The notes beneath the pieces were generated by a model that was not told the DNA's origin, did no database searches, and saw nothing but the letters and a program-made list of their open reading frames with translations. The position numbers were made by a program, and so were the translations under genes. This document shows positions 42,998-51,758 of a DNA stretch of 64,000 bases, piece after piece. Each line of letters starts with the position of its first letter. The stretch's first letter is position 1. The stretch spans positions 1-64,000 of the forward strand of contig CAZVIH010000022.1 of NCBI GenBank assembly GCA_964627755.1. Direction: 5' to 3'. The stretch comes from B10-G9 sp964627755 (GTDB taxonomy: Bacteria; Chloroflexota; Anaerolineae; Anaerolineales; UBA11858).

Positions 42998-44889
42998 GCG
43001 AGAATAAACGTACTTCTACACCAACTCGCCAATCAATCGGTCCGATGCCCGGTCGAGGACCGCGTCCAGGGAGGGGCGGCCCTGGCGGTCATATGTCGAT
43101 GATGAAGGGTGAAAAAGCCCGCGATTTCAAAGGCACAATGAGTAAATTGCTGGATTATCTGGGCTCTTATAAGATTGGCACCCTGGTCGTAATGATTTTT
43201 GCTATTGCCTCAACAATTTTTACAATCATTGGTCCAAAGATCCTCGGCAGTGCGACCACCAAACTATTTGAAGGTGTACTGGAAATGATCGCTGGCACTG
43301 GAGCTGGTATAGATTTTGATTTTATCGGTCGGATCATTTTGATCACGATTGGTCTTTATCTGGCTTCAGCAATATTTAGCTATGTCCAGGGATGGATCAT
43401 GTCAGGCATAGCAGTGGACATCACCTATCGCTTCCGGAAAGATATATCTACCAAGATTAACCGGATGCCGTTCAAATATTTTGATACCACCAGCCAAGGC
43501 GAGGTGCTTTCCAGGATCACCAACGATGTTGATACGGTTAACCAGACCCTGAACCAGAGCCTCTCTCAGATCATCACATCTGTGGTGACTGTGGTCGGTG
43601 TCCTGGTTATGATGTTAACAATCAGCTGGAAAATGACCCTCGTAGCACTGACGATCATTCCCTTATCGGCAGGGGTTGTCATGCTGATTGTACGCCAATC
43701 CCAGAAGTATTTCACCCAGCAGCAGGAATATCTGGGTCATGTCAACGGGCATGTAGAAGAGATGTTTGGCGGACATTTGGTTATGAAAGCCTTTAATGGT
43801 GAAGCGGATAGTGTGGAGAAATTTGAAGGATTTAACAACACTCTCTACAGCTCTGCCTGGAAATCGCAGTTTTTATCGGGATTAATGATGCCGGTGATGC
43901 GTTTTGTGGGCAACCTGGGTTATGTTGGAATCTCAATCCTGGGCGGCTATTTAGCCATCCAGAAAGCGATCACAGTGGGAGATATCCAGGCTTTTATCCA
44001 GTACGTGAATTCCTTTACCCGGCCTATCACTCAGATCGCAAATATTTCCAATGTACTGCAGCAAACTGCGGCAGCGGCAGAAAGAGTATTTGAGTTCCTG
44101 GAGCAAGAAGAAGAAATCCCGGAAGTTGATCATCCGTTCATCCCAGATGAGATCAAAGGTCATGTGGAATTCCAGAACGTGCAGTTCGGCTACGATCCTG
44201 AGGAAATCATCATTAACGATTTTTCGGCTGATATACAACCCGGACAGAAGATCGCTTTGGTAGGGCCTACCGGTGCTGGAAAAACAACCATGGTAAAGTT
44301 GTTAATGCGTTTTTATGATGTGCAGAAGGGCGCCATCATGGTTGATGGACAAAATATCAAGGATTACAAACGGGAGGATCTGCGCTGTTTATTTGGCATG
44401 GTGCTGCAGGATACCTGGTTGTACAACGATACCATCATGGAAAATATCCGCTATGGCCGACCCGGTGCAAGTGATGAAGAAGTTATCCAGGCTGCCAAAG
44501 CAGCCCATGTGGATCACTTTGTCCGCACGCTCCCTGAGGGTTATGGTATGGTGTTGAATGAGGAAACATCCAATATTTCACAAGGACAAAAACAGCTGCT
44601 GACTATTGCCAGGGCGTTTGTGACAGATCCCAGCATGTTGATACTTGACGAAGCTACAAGTTCGGTTGATACTCGCACCGAGGTTTTGATCCAGCAAGCG
44701 ATGAACGATCTGATGAAAGATCGCACTTCCTTTATCATTGCCCATCGCCTTTCCACCATCCGCAATGCAGATCGGATCCTGGTCATGAATGAGGGGGATA
44801 TTGTGGAACAGGGGAAACATGATGAGCTGCTGGCAAAAAACGGCTTTTACGCCGAGTTATATAACAGCCAGTTTGAATTTGCCGAATAG
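42994..44889 (+). CDS. Heterodimeric ABC exporter subunit
   Basis: 631 residues. A Gly/Pro/Arg-rich N-terminal extension (about 1-45, PGRGPRPGRGGPGG) is followed by six helices and a canonical nucleotide domain: Walker A GPTGAGKTT, signature ISQGQKQLLTIARAF (Gln for the second Gly), Walker B MLILDEATSSVD with catalytic Glu, and H-loop IIAHRLST. Its composite site therefore uses the full signature of the partner. Pairs with the preceding gene to export drugs or lipids. Closed by the terminator at 44926-44956. Confidence 0.94.
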   Translation: MSENKRTSTPTRQSIGPMPGRGPRPGRGGPGGHMSMMKGEKARDFKGTMSKLLDYLGSYKIGTLVVMIFAIASTIFTIIGPKILGSATTKLFEGVLEMIAGTGAGIDFDFIGRIILITIGLYLASAIFSYVQGWIMSGIAVDITYRFRKDISTKINRMPFKYFDTTSQGEVLSRITNDVDTVNQTLNQSLSQIITSVVTVVGVLVMMLTISWKMTLVALTIIPLSAGVVMLIVRQSQKYFTQQQEYLGHVNGHVEEMFGGHLVMKAFNGEADSVEKFEGFNNTLYSSAWKSQFLSGLMMPVMRFVGNLGYVGISILGGYLAIQKAITVGDIQAFIQYVNSFTRPITQIANISNVLQQTAAAAERVFEFLEQEEEIPEVDHPFIPDEIKGHVEFQNVQFGYDPEEIIINDFSADIQPGQKIALVGPTGAGKTTMVKLLMRFYDVQKGAIMVDGQNIKDYKREDLRCLFGMVLQDTWLYNDTIMENIRYGRPGASDEEVIQAAKAAHVDHFVRTLPEGYGMVLNEETSNISQGQKQLLTIARAFVTDPSMLILDEATSSVDTRTEVLIQQAMNDLMKDRTSFIIAHRLSTIRNADRILVMNEGDIVEQGKHDELLAKNGFYAELYNSQFEFAE

Positions 44890-44925
44890 GACGGGATGTC
44901 TTTTAAAATCAGGATTTTATAACAC

Positions 44926-44956
44926 AAAAACCGCTCCTTTTTGAGGAGCGGTTTTT
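44926..44956. terminator. Terminator of the ABC exporter operon
   Basis: AAAAACCGCTCC (44926-44937) pairs with GGAGCGGTTTTT (44945-44956); perfect 12-bp stem, works in both directions. Confidence 0.9.
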
Positions 44957-45070
44957 AGTTGTTTATTTTGGTCTAATCTACATAATAGACAACAATTTGG
45001 TTTTCGGAAGGATGCCGGCAGGAATGGTGGATAAGATAATTACTCTCATTACCGGGTCGCCCCCTCTCTT

Positions 45071-46717
45071 TTAGTGGATTGAGTTACTCTGGTTTTTTTT
45101 CTTTACCTTATTGAGATACATGTCCCGATCGGCAGCTTTGTAGCCATCCATTAAAGAACAACCCTGCTGTATGACACTATAACCGTATGACATTGATATC
45201 GGACGATAGAGATCATCATCAAGATTGCTGTTGTTGTGGTTGTTAATACTTTGTTCCAGCCTTTTTAAAATAACTGGATTTTGATCTAAATCAACAGCTG
45301 GTAGGATGATGACAAATTCATCTCCCCCGATGCGGGCTACTATGTCTTCCTTTCTAAAAGTTCCCATTCCCAGGATTCTAGCCCCTGATCTAATGGCCTT
45401 ATCACCAATATCATGTCCGAGAGTATCGTTGATCTGCTTTAATCCATCCAGATCACAGGTAATAATACTGATCGGATAATGGCGGCTTTTTTCCAATCGG
45501 TTTAATTCTTCTTCGAAATAAGCCCGGTTGTACAAGCCAGTTAATGCGTCGTGAAAACTCATGAAGCGAAGTTTTTCTTCGCCTTTTTTTCGATCAGTGA
45601 TGTCGACGATGGATAAATGAACTCGCTCCCAGGTATCTTCATATCCTGGCGGAACAGATAACCGCAGCCAGCCATATATCAATTCGCCTGTGAGTTTCTT
45701 CTGATAGATTTCGCATTCGAAGGATGTTACACCGCTGACAAGAGCTAATAATTCCTGCCTAAATTCTTCCAGTGAATCGACTACAAGAACCTGGGATAAA
45801 CTTTGAAGCAGTTCAGTTTTTGATTTTGCATTATAGAGGTCGAGGGTGGCCTGGTTGATATCGAGGATTTTTACAGCCTGAACACATTCATTCACCAGCA
45901 GATAATCCTCGTTCAGGCGGTCTATGATCATTTCTTTGGAACCAATTCGCTCCAATATCATTTTCACTTCAGAAAAATCTTCTTCCCAGAGCGAAATCGG
46001 GGATTCATTGAATATGCTTTTAAAACGCGCCTCACTTTCTAGAAGGGCGTTTTCGGTATTTATTCGCTGGGTGATATCGTGATATAAACCCAGAACACCT
46101 ATATTCTCACCCCCAACTGAAACTGGCACACCCACGATTTCTACATCAACCAGGCTGCCATCCTTCTTTTTTCTCTGGCTGATCTTTCTGGTCAGGTTTC
46201 CGGCAGATACTGATTTTGTGATCTGGGATGCTTCCTCACGCAAATCATCTGATGCAATCATATCGTCCAGATGTTTGCCGATGATCTCATCACATTGATA
46301 TCCAAAAAGATCCTCAAAAGCGGTATTGCAGGTGATGATATGGTGATTATTATCCAAACGGACCACAGCAAACGAAGTGCTGGCGATCAATGCCTCAAGG
46401 AAATATTGTTCGTTTTCATTTTGGGCTTCCTGACTTTTTAATTGTTCATCAAGTTGGAAGGATTTTTCCAGGAAACGAGCTGCCTGAATGCCAATTAGAG
46501 CAAAGGATGCTGATAAAACGATCGGCGTGAGATCGATAATCAACATTGGGGGATGGTCAAGATGTATGGTCAATAACCTTGACCATGTAAATCTGGCACC
46601 TAATTTCAAAAATTCAGTTGCAGTTGCTGCAATGGGGAAGAATAAACCAAGGACAAAGCCATAGGTTGCGTAAGTCAGGATCTTCTTACTCTTAATATCC
46701 AAAGGGTGTAACCTCAA
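45071..46717 (-). CDS. Membrane-anchored PAS-PAS-GGDEF diguanylate cyclase
   Basis: 548 residues. Two N-terminal helices (YATYGFVLGLFFPIAATATE and LTPIVLSASFALIGIQAA) are followed by PAS 1 (about 90-210, FEDLFGYQCDEIIGKHLDD and a VLGLYHDITQRI PAC end), PAS 2 (about 222-345), then GGDEF (about 378-545). The active site is RIGGDEF, complete, so it should make cyclic di-GMP. RKED five residues before it is a good inhibitory I-site. DALTGLYNRAYFEEE marks the domain start. Cytosolic sensing with two PAS domains; the signal is unknown. No neighbouring EAL or PilZ gene. Confidence 0.93.
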   Translation of the reverse strand: MRLHPLDIKSKKILTYATYGFVLGLFFPIAATATEFLKLGARFTWSRLLTIHLDHPPMLIIDLTPIVLSASFALIGIQAARFLEKSFQLDEQLKSQEAQNENEQYFLEALIASTSFAVVRLDNNHHIITCNTAFEDLFGYQCDEIIGKHLDDMIASDDLREEASQITKSVSAGNLTRKISQRKKKDGSLVDVEIVGVPVSVGGENIGVLGLYHDITQRINTENALLESEARFKSIFNESPISLWEEDFSEVKMILERIGSKEMIIDRLNEDYLLVNECVQAVKILDINQATLDLYNAKSKTELLQSLSQVLVVDSLEEFRQELLALVSGVTSFECEIYQKKLTGELIYGWLRLSVPPGYEDTWERVHLSIVDITDRKKGEEKLRFMSFHDALTGLYNRAYFEEELNRLEKSRHYPISIITCDLDGLKQINDTLGHDIGDKAIRSGARILGMGTFRKEDIVARIGGDEFVIILPAVDLDQNPVILKRLEQSINNHNNSNLDDDLYRPISMSYGYSVIQQGCSLMDGYKAADRDMYLNKVKKKNQSNSIH

Positions 46718-46926
46718 TTAATTGATCAAATCGAACTGCAGATAAGGCTGTCTAGAAGTTATTTCATCAAATTGATTAGTAGATCAGTGCGATATTAAGA
46801 CCATATCAATATCGTATCAACCAATAATTATACTTGAATCGATCTTTTTGGTACATACGGCACTATTTTCATTCATCAGATCTTAATGCTGTTATCGTCT
46901 GCTTGAACCAACAATAAATCAAGTAG

Positions 46927-48267
46927 TTACGCCGGGTTTCTGTTCCGCAATGGACTATTGCCAATTCCAGGCCAGATCCGTAAAACGCCAAATATCCCCC
47001 GCAAGAAATTCCATCCGCCAATTAAAATCCAGACCCAGAGCAATGAACTGCTGCTGTATTCTTCGAGTGTCCAAATCGCGATCATGCCTATCAGGGAGGC
47101 CAGGACCATAGCATTACGGAGGTATCGGAAATCGCCGGTTCCCCAGTGCACACCATCAGTTAAAAAAGCCAGGGAATTGATGGGCTGACTGATTGCCGAG
47201 ATCCCCCAGGCGGGTAAAAATACCTGGGCGGCAGTGATGGGTACAAAAAGATCGGTCACTACCTTTCGCCCGGTCCACATCAAAGCGCCCAGAACTACAC
47301 CAGTTCCGATACTCCACCATAATCCTACTTTCACCACTTGTTTTGTATTTATTAATGAATCCTGTCCTATAAAGAAACCTACCAGGGATTGAACAGTGGC
47401 TGCAAATGCATCCAGGACGAGAGCGGTAAAGACCCACATTTGGCGGATAACCTGGTGGGCAGCGCCTGCATCCGCACCGAGTTGATTGGCAACCCGGGTG
47501 GTATAAGCCAGGAACAGGTTTAACATCCCTGTGCGCACAAACATATCTCCGCCGATGGAAAGCAGCGCCCCGGCATCTGTTAAGACGATTTCATGGGTTA
47601 AACCAATTTTTTTATTTACCAGCAGAATGCCAGCCAGGGCCCCCAGCCATTGACTGATGGTGCTTGCCAGAGCTGATCCGACTACTCCCAGGGCCGGAAG
47701 CGGACCCCGGCCAAAGATCATCAACCAATCAAGGAGTAAATTCAATAAATTCACTCCCAGGGCGATCCACAAGGGTGTATTCATGTCCTGGCGGCCGCGA
47801 AAGGCGCCAAAACTAACCAGGGTCAACAGAACGGCTGGCGCGCCGAAAAGGCGGATTTGCATATATGAAACTGCGTTGGTTTTGACAGCGCCAGATGTAC
47901 CCAGTAAGCCGGCTAACCAGGTGGCACTGGGTCCGATCAATAGAATTAGCAATAACCCAAATCCGGCTGCTAGCAGCAGGGCAAGGCTGAGAGTCTTTTT
48001 GACTTTTTCCCGGTCACCTTTTCCATAAGCCTGGGCAACTTCAGTTTGAGCGCCAACACCCAGGAAGTTAAACATCCAGAATAAGCTGGATAAGGCAGTG
48101 GTGCCTACTCCCAGAGCAGCCAAGGGTACAACACCCAGGGAAGAGATAAAAGCTGTATCCACCAGAGCGGTGAGCGGTTCTGCGGTCAGGGAGAGCAGTA
48201 CAGGAATGGATAATCCGATCAACGTCCGATGCGGGTGGGAAGTAAATGGGTGGGGTGTGGAGATCAT
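46927..48267 (-). CDS. MATE-family efflux protein (DinF-like)
   Basis: 446 residues, twelve predicted helices. The N-terminal PVLLSLTAEPLTALVDTAFI and the later TSGAVKTNAVSYMQIRLFGAP segment are typical of MATE proteins of the DinF branch; the central LALLLAAGFGLLLILLIGPS helix follows a GxGAQTEVAQAYG loop. Exports cationic compounds with Na+ or H+. The gene stands alone. The 209-base gap to the GGDEF gene (46718-46926) and the 245-base gap beyond (48268-48512) show no supported feature. Confidence 0.92.
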   Translation of the reverse strand: MISTPHPFTSHPHRTLIGLSIPVLLSLTAEPLTALVDTAFISSLGVVPLAALGVGTTALSSLFWMFNFLGVGAQTEVAQAYGKGDREKVKKTLSLALLLAAGFGLLLILLIGPSATWLAGLLGTSGAVKTNAVSYMQIRLFGAPAVLLTLVSFGAFRGRQDMNTPLWIALGVNLLNLLLDWLMIFGRGPLPALGVVGSALASTISQWLGALAGILLVNKKIGLTHEIVLTDAGALLSIGGDMFVRTGMLNLFLAYTTRVANQLGADAGAAHQVIRQMWVFTALVLDAFAATVQSLVGFFIGQDSLINTKQVVKVGLWWSIGTGVVLGALMWTGRKVVTDLFVPITAAQVFLPAWGISAISQPINSLAFLTDGVHWGTGDFRYLRNAMVLASLIGMIAIWTLEEYSSSSLLWVWILIGGWNFLRGIFGVLRIWPGIGNSPLRNRNPA

Positions 48268-48512
48268 CCTGTTATCTTTAATAAAAATCCGTATTTAGAA
48301 ATGACTATCTATGATTGAGGTTAATATGAAAACGAGAATGGCGATTATTGTACCATTCCCGCGATCTCGAAAGGATATCTAACCGTTCTTCATTATTGAA
48401 TATTAAAAATGAAAAAACTGTTTATCCAATTTCCCCTGCGATTATAGTTCTCAGAACAGGATTTCTTATCTGGAATTAATGACCCTATTCATCAGCAGTG
48501 CCTTCCCGAGAT

Positions 48513-49007
48513 TTATTCTCCAATGATGTGAACTCGCACAAAACGGTCCCGGGCCCTGACTTGATCAAAATCTGCGAAGTAGATCCGGCCAAACTCACCC
48601 AGAATCATCTCGGAATCTGTAATTGGGATCGTAACGGAACGACCTAAAATGACTGATCTGAGATGAGCATCGGTATTTAATGACCAGGATGGAAGTTCAT
48701 CTCTTCCTTCAGCAGCCTCGATATGCTCGGGGCCGGGGTGTAAATATTGGTGTTCTGTGAGACAGGTGGGAATGATTTTTTCAAATACATTCACAAGATC
48801 TTGCATTAACAGATCAGTTCCATAATAATTTTTATCATCAGATGCCTCTTGAATTAATACACTGCAGGTAGTGTGTTGGGAAAATACAACCAGAATCCCG
48901 TTTTTTATATTGGATTCAGATAACACATCAGATACTTGGTCTGTGACATCTTCGAAGGTTGGCCTGGCAGCTGACTGTATTTTAAAATATTTCTGGTATA
49001 CAGACAT
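48513..49007 (-). CDS. YjbQ/UPF0047 family protein
   Basis: 164 residues, about 25 longer than E. coli YjbQ. Signature residues are all there: VFSQHTTCSVLIQEASD (His in QHTT), ELPSWSLNTDAHLRSVILG (N-x-D-x-H) and SEMILGEFGRIYFADFD. The family has thiamine-phosphate-synthase-like activity in vitro, with uncertain physiology. Third gene after the GHMP kinase and TPI paralogue on the minus strand; start ATG directly after a gene end, so probably one operon. Confidence 0.88.
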   Translation of the reverse strand: MSVYQKYFKIQSAARPTFEDVTDQVSDVLSESNIKNGILVVFSQHTTCSVLIQEASDDKNYYGTDLLMQDLVNVFEKIIPTCLTEHQYLHPGPEHIEAAEGRDELPSWSLNTDAHLRSVILGRSVTIPITDSEMILGEFGRIYFADFDQVRARDRFVRVHIIGE

Positions 49008-49017
49008 GATTTACTCC

Positions 49018-49731
49018 TTATTCATTTGAATGTGTTTCGTCCCATGCTTTTCGTACATTACTTAACATTTCATCCAGCATGGCTTCCGGATTTTCTGCTT
49101 TGATAATCCCGCTTGTGGATCCAGTAGCCTGAGCACCAGCTGCAATCACATTATAAACATCCTGGCCGCAACTTATCCCGGCACCGTGAAGGATTCGAAT
49201 TGCAGGATTAATTTCCCAAACCAGCTGATTGATTTTTTGAATAACCTGCTGATCGTTTTTAGGGCGTTTTCCTGTGCCGATCAACTCCGGTAATTCGGCC
49301 AATAATATATCAGGGTTCAATTTGGCAATAGCTTGAATTTCATCTAAATTTCCAGCACATACTAAACTGGCTAATCCTACTTCTTCTGCCCGGCGAATCG
49401 TCTCAGCAATGGTCTTGAGGGGAAGGGGTTTTTCAGCATGATTGAGCAGCACGCCAACAGCTCCTGCAGCTTTTAATGCTTCCGGAAGGACCGCACCGAT
49501 ACCTTTCCCGATTTTAAGGGGATCCATGTGTTGGGCAAAAATTAGTAAATTCTCTGTTTCTTGCGCCAGGAGGCGGATGTCCACATATTGGGGAGTGATG
49601 ATCAGGGGAATGTTGTATTTCAAGCTTACCCGATCTGCAAATTTTGCTAATCGAAGGAGCTGTTTACCATAAAGGTAAGCTTTAGGTCCAAATTCAAAGA
49701 AAGGAGGAGAGATCCTGAAATCCGGGTTCAT
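49018..49731 (-). CDS. Triose-phosphate-isomerase paralogue (archaeal length) with altered active site
   Basis: 237 residues, the shorter archaeal-type TPI length. Catalytic His in LLNHAEKPL and Glu in LLAELPELIGTGK are kept, as is the phosphate loop HGAGIS and the later GSTSGI. The N-terminal Asn-x-Lys motif of true TPI reads Gly-Pro-Lys (EFGPKAY), so the Asn that orients substrate is gone. FAQHMDP replaces the usual AQN/AQH. A genuine housekeeping TPI is unlikely; an isomerase for another aldose/ketose phosphate made by this locus is more probable, as for erythrulose-phosphate isomerases of the TPI family. Operon with the GHMP kinase. Confidence 0.75.
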   Translation of the reverse strand: MNPDFRISPPFFEFGPKAYLYGKQLLRLAKFADRVSLKYNIPLIITPQYVDIRLLAQETENLLIFAQHMDPLKIGKGIGAVLPEALKAAGAVGVLLNHAEKPLPLKTIAETIRRAEEVGLASLVCAGNLDEIQAIAKLNPDILLAELPELIGTGKRPKNDQQVIQKINQLVWEINPAIRILHGAGISCGQDVYNVIAAGAQATGSTSGIIKAENPEAMLDEMLSNVRKAWDETHSNE

Positions 49732-49754
49732 TGATTGATTTTTCCTCGATATTA

Positions 49755-50714
49755 TTAATTATTTTGATAGATCTCGAAATCCCAGGTTGGGGCGCCAAGA
49801 GCGGATAGAGCTGCCTTGATCTCACCCTTCAAGCCAGGTGGACAAAGGGCAACAACACAACCTCCGCCGCCTGCTCCCATTTGTTTTGCACCCCAGGCTC
49901 CAGCATCAAGCGCTGTTTTACTGAACAAATTTAGGCGGTCAGTTGAGGTGCCCATGATATTTTCTTCGTTTTGCTGCTCCGTCATCAATTTTCCTAGAGT
50001 CTCTAGATCGTTTGTCAACAAAGCATGTTTTCCTTTTTCAACTAAATCCACCACTCGTGTCAGAGAGTCAATTAGAATCCTATCCTTTTCACGCAAACGA
50101 TTTTGGAGCCATTCTTGAATTTCTTGAGTGTTGTGAGTATCTTGAGTATCGGCCACAATGATGGGCAAGGAAGCCACGGGAATTGGCTCGACTCCGGGTT
50201 TTGGTCCGGTATAGATATAGGTCACGCCCCCATAGGCAATGGCGTATTGATCCATGCGCCCACACTCGATTCTTAGGTCCTCCCGCTCTATGAGAAAGGA
50301 GAGTTCAGCGATTTCCGAAGTGTCCAGATTAAAATTGAAGGCTTTACTTAATACTCTTATAAATGCGATACAGAGCGCAGTGGAAGATGACATACCAGCG
50401 CTGACAGGTATTTGTGAGGTAATAACCGCCTGGAAACCAGATGGGATTTTCTCCTGAAATCGGAGGTAAACAGCTTCGAGATATCTAAGGGGAGAGTTTA
50501 AATCAGGTGTATCTCCAAGCATGAATTCTTCTTGAAAGTTGATATCCTCAGCAATGAGGATGATTTTTTTATCTTCCCGGGGCTGCAGCGTGATCTTTAG
50601 AAAAGCATTGATTGCTGCTGCGATGACCGGTTTTTCGATCAAATCTACATTGTCACCTAATAAACAGATTCGTCCCGGCGCTTGAGCAGTTATTGGGCCA
50701 GTAATTATTGACAT
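49755..50714 (-). CDS. GHMP-family small-molecule kinase
   Basis: 319 residues. Motif 1 APGRICLLGDNVDLIEKPVI, motif 2 QIPVSAGMSSSTALCIAF (phosphate loop), motif 3 KQMGAGGGGCVVAL. It resembles the galactokinase/sugar-1-kinase and mevalonate-kinase superfamily with neither the galactokinase signature (GRxNLIGEHTDY) nor mevalonate residues. The substrate is open; within this locus a sugar is likely (phosphorylation at C1). First gene of the minus-strand arm, divergent from the aldolase gene. Confidence 0.8.
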   Translation of the reverse strand: MSIITGPITAQAPGRICLLGDNVDLIEKPVIAAAINAFLKITLQPREDKKIILIAEDINFQEEFMLGDTPDLNSPLRYLEAVYLRFQEKIPSGFQAVITSQIPVSAGMSSSTALCIAFIRVLSKAFNFNLDTSEIAELSFLIEREDLRIECGRMDQYAIAYGGVTYIYTGPKPGVEPIPVASLPIIVADTQDTHNTQEIQEWLQNRLREKDRILIDSLTRVVDLVEKGKHALLTNDLETLGKLMTEQQNEENIMGTSTDRLNLFSKTALDAGAWGAKQMGAGGGGCVVALCPPGLKGEIKAALSALGAPTWDFEIYQNN

Positions 50715-50808
50715 CAGGGATTTTCTCCATTACCAGTACTGAAATCGGCTAAAAAAGACAGAACATACTGTAAATTCTTGCTTTTTTCCATTAATTAGTG
50801 AAAATTAT

Positions 50809-50923
50809 AACATAAATGTCGAAAAACGAACGGATTATGTTGGTTTTATGTTCTTGTAATATGCGGAAAGTTGTGCTATCCTACGTAAACAGAAATCATT
50901 TACACAGAGCCGGTGGAGGCTCT
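50809..50923 (+). promoter_or_regulatory. Divergent control region of the sugar locus
   Basis: Two TTATGTT repeats at 50835-50841 and 50846-50852, eleven bases apart (one helical turn), with an inverted AACATAA at 50809-50815, lie just upstream of a plus-strand promoter TTGTAA (50854-50859), 17-bp spacer, TATCCT (50877-50882). A stem AGAGCC/GGCTCT (50906-50923) sits in the leader just before GAAGGAG. The repeats are candidate sites for the DeoR regulator of the locus or another activator. Confidence 0.5.
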
Positions 50924-50937
50924 TCGAAGGAGAAATC

Positions 50938-51756
50938 ATGTCTGGGACAGGTGAGCAAATTCGTTTAGCCCGCTTATTTAATGGATCGGAAAACGCAGTG
51001 ATTGTTGCGATCGATCACGGATTATATTTTGGGCCGCTAGAAGGTTTGATTGATCTGCCGAAAGTGATCAAGAATTTAACGCAGGCTGATGGCGTATTGT
51101 TAAGCGCTGGCATGGTTTCGCATTGCGCTGATTTTTTTAAAAAACGGGGAGCGCCCTCGATGATAGTTCGTTTAAATTGGGCGACAAATTATGTAGCGCC
51201 GTGGAATTATGAACATTCCCATTCTGTTAACCTCCTTTCTGTTGCTGAAGCTTTAAACCTTGGTGCTGATATTGTGGTTGGCAGTGTTACTTTAAAAACC
51301 CCCGATCAGGCAGAAGATGCCCGGAATGTAGAATTATTTGCCAGTTATGTGCAACAAAAATTGATAGCTGGTGTTCCGATTATTTGTGAGGTTTATCCAA
51401 TTGGCGGGGATCACGCTCAGCCTGAGGATTTACAGGAACAGGTTGCCTTTGGCTGCCGTATGGCAGCTGAATTTGGTGCAGATTTGATAAAAACTTTCTA
51501 TACAGGAAAAGGTTTTAGCAAAATTGCAGCAGCTACCCCCATCCCGATTTTTGCACTGGGCGCTTTGAAGAAACCTACCGAAAAAGACGCCTTATTAGCT
51601 GCAGCCCAGGCTATCTCCAGCGGAGCAAGGGGAGTTGTTTTTGGCAGGAATGTTGTTCAAGCTAAAGAACCAGAAAGGCTTCTGGAAGCTTTAAAAGAGG
51701 TTGTCAAGCAGGGAATGTCCCCGGATAAAGCAGCAGAAAAATATCACATTCAATAG
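50938..51756 (+). CDS. Class I aldolase, DhnA/LsrF type
   Basis: 272 residues. GAAGGAG precedes the ATG. Barrel features: IVAIDHGLYFGP with Asp, IVRLNWA, CEVYPIGG, and the Schiff-base strand DLIKTFYTGKG with the catalytic Lys (about residue 184), then IFALGALKK and GVVFGRNVVQ for phosphate binding. This is the DhnA/fructose-bisphosphate aldolase I-LsrF family (COG1830), which cleave or add to ketose phosphates, usually releasing DHAP. First gene of the plus arm; kinase and isomerase follow. Confidence 0.88.
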   Translation: MSGTGEQIRLARLFNGSENAVIVAIDHGLYFGPLEGLIDLPKVIKNLTQADGVLLSAGMVSHCADFFKKRGAPSMIVRLNWATNYVAPWNYEHSHSVNLLSVAEALNLGADIVVGSVTLKTPDQAEDARNVELFASYVQQKLIAGVPIICEVYPIGGDHAQPEDLQEQVAFGCRMAAEFGADLIKTFYTGKGFSKIAAATPIPIFALGALKKPTEKDALLAAAQAISSGARGVVFGRNVVQAKEPERLLEALKEVVKQGMSPDKAAEKYHIQ

Positions 51757-51758
51757 CT

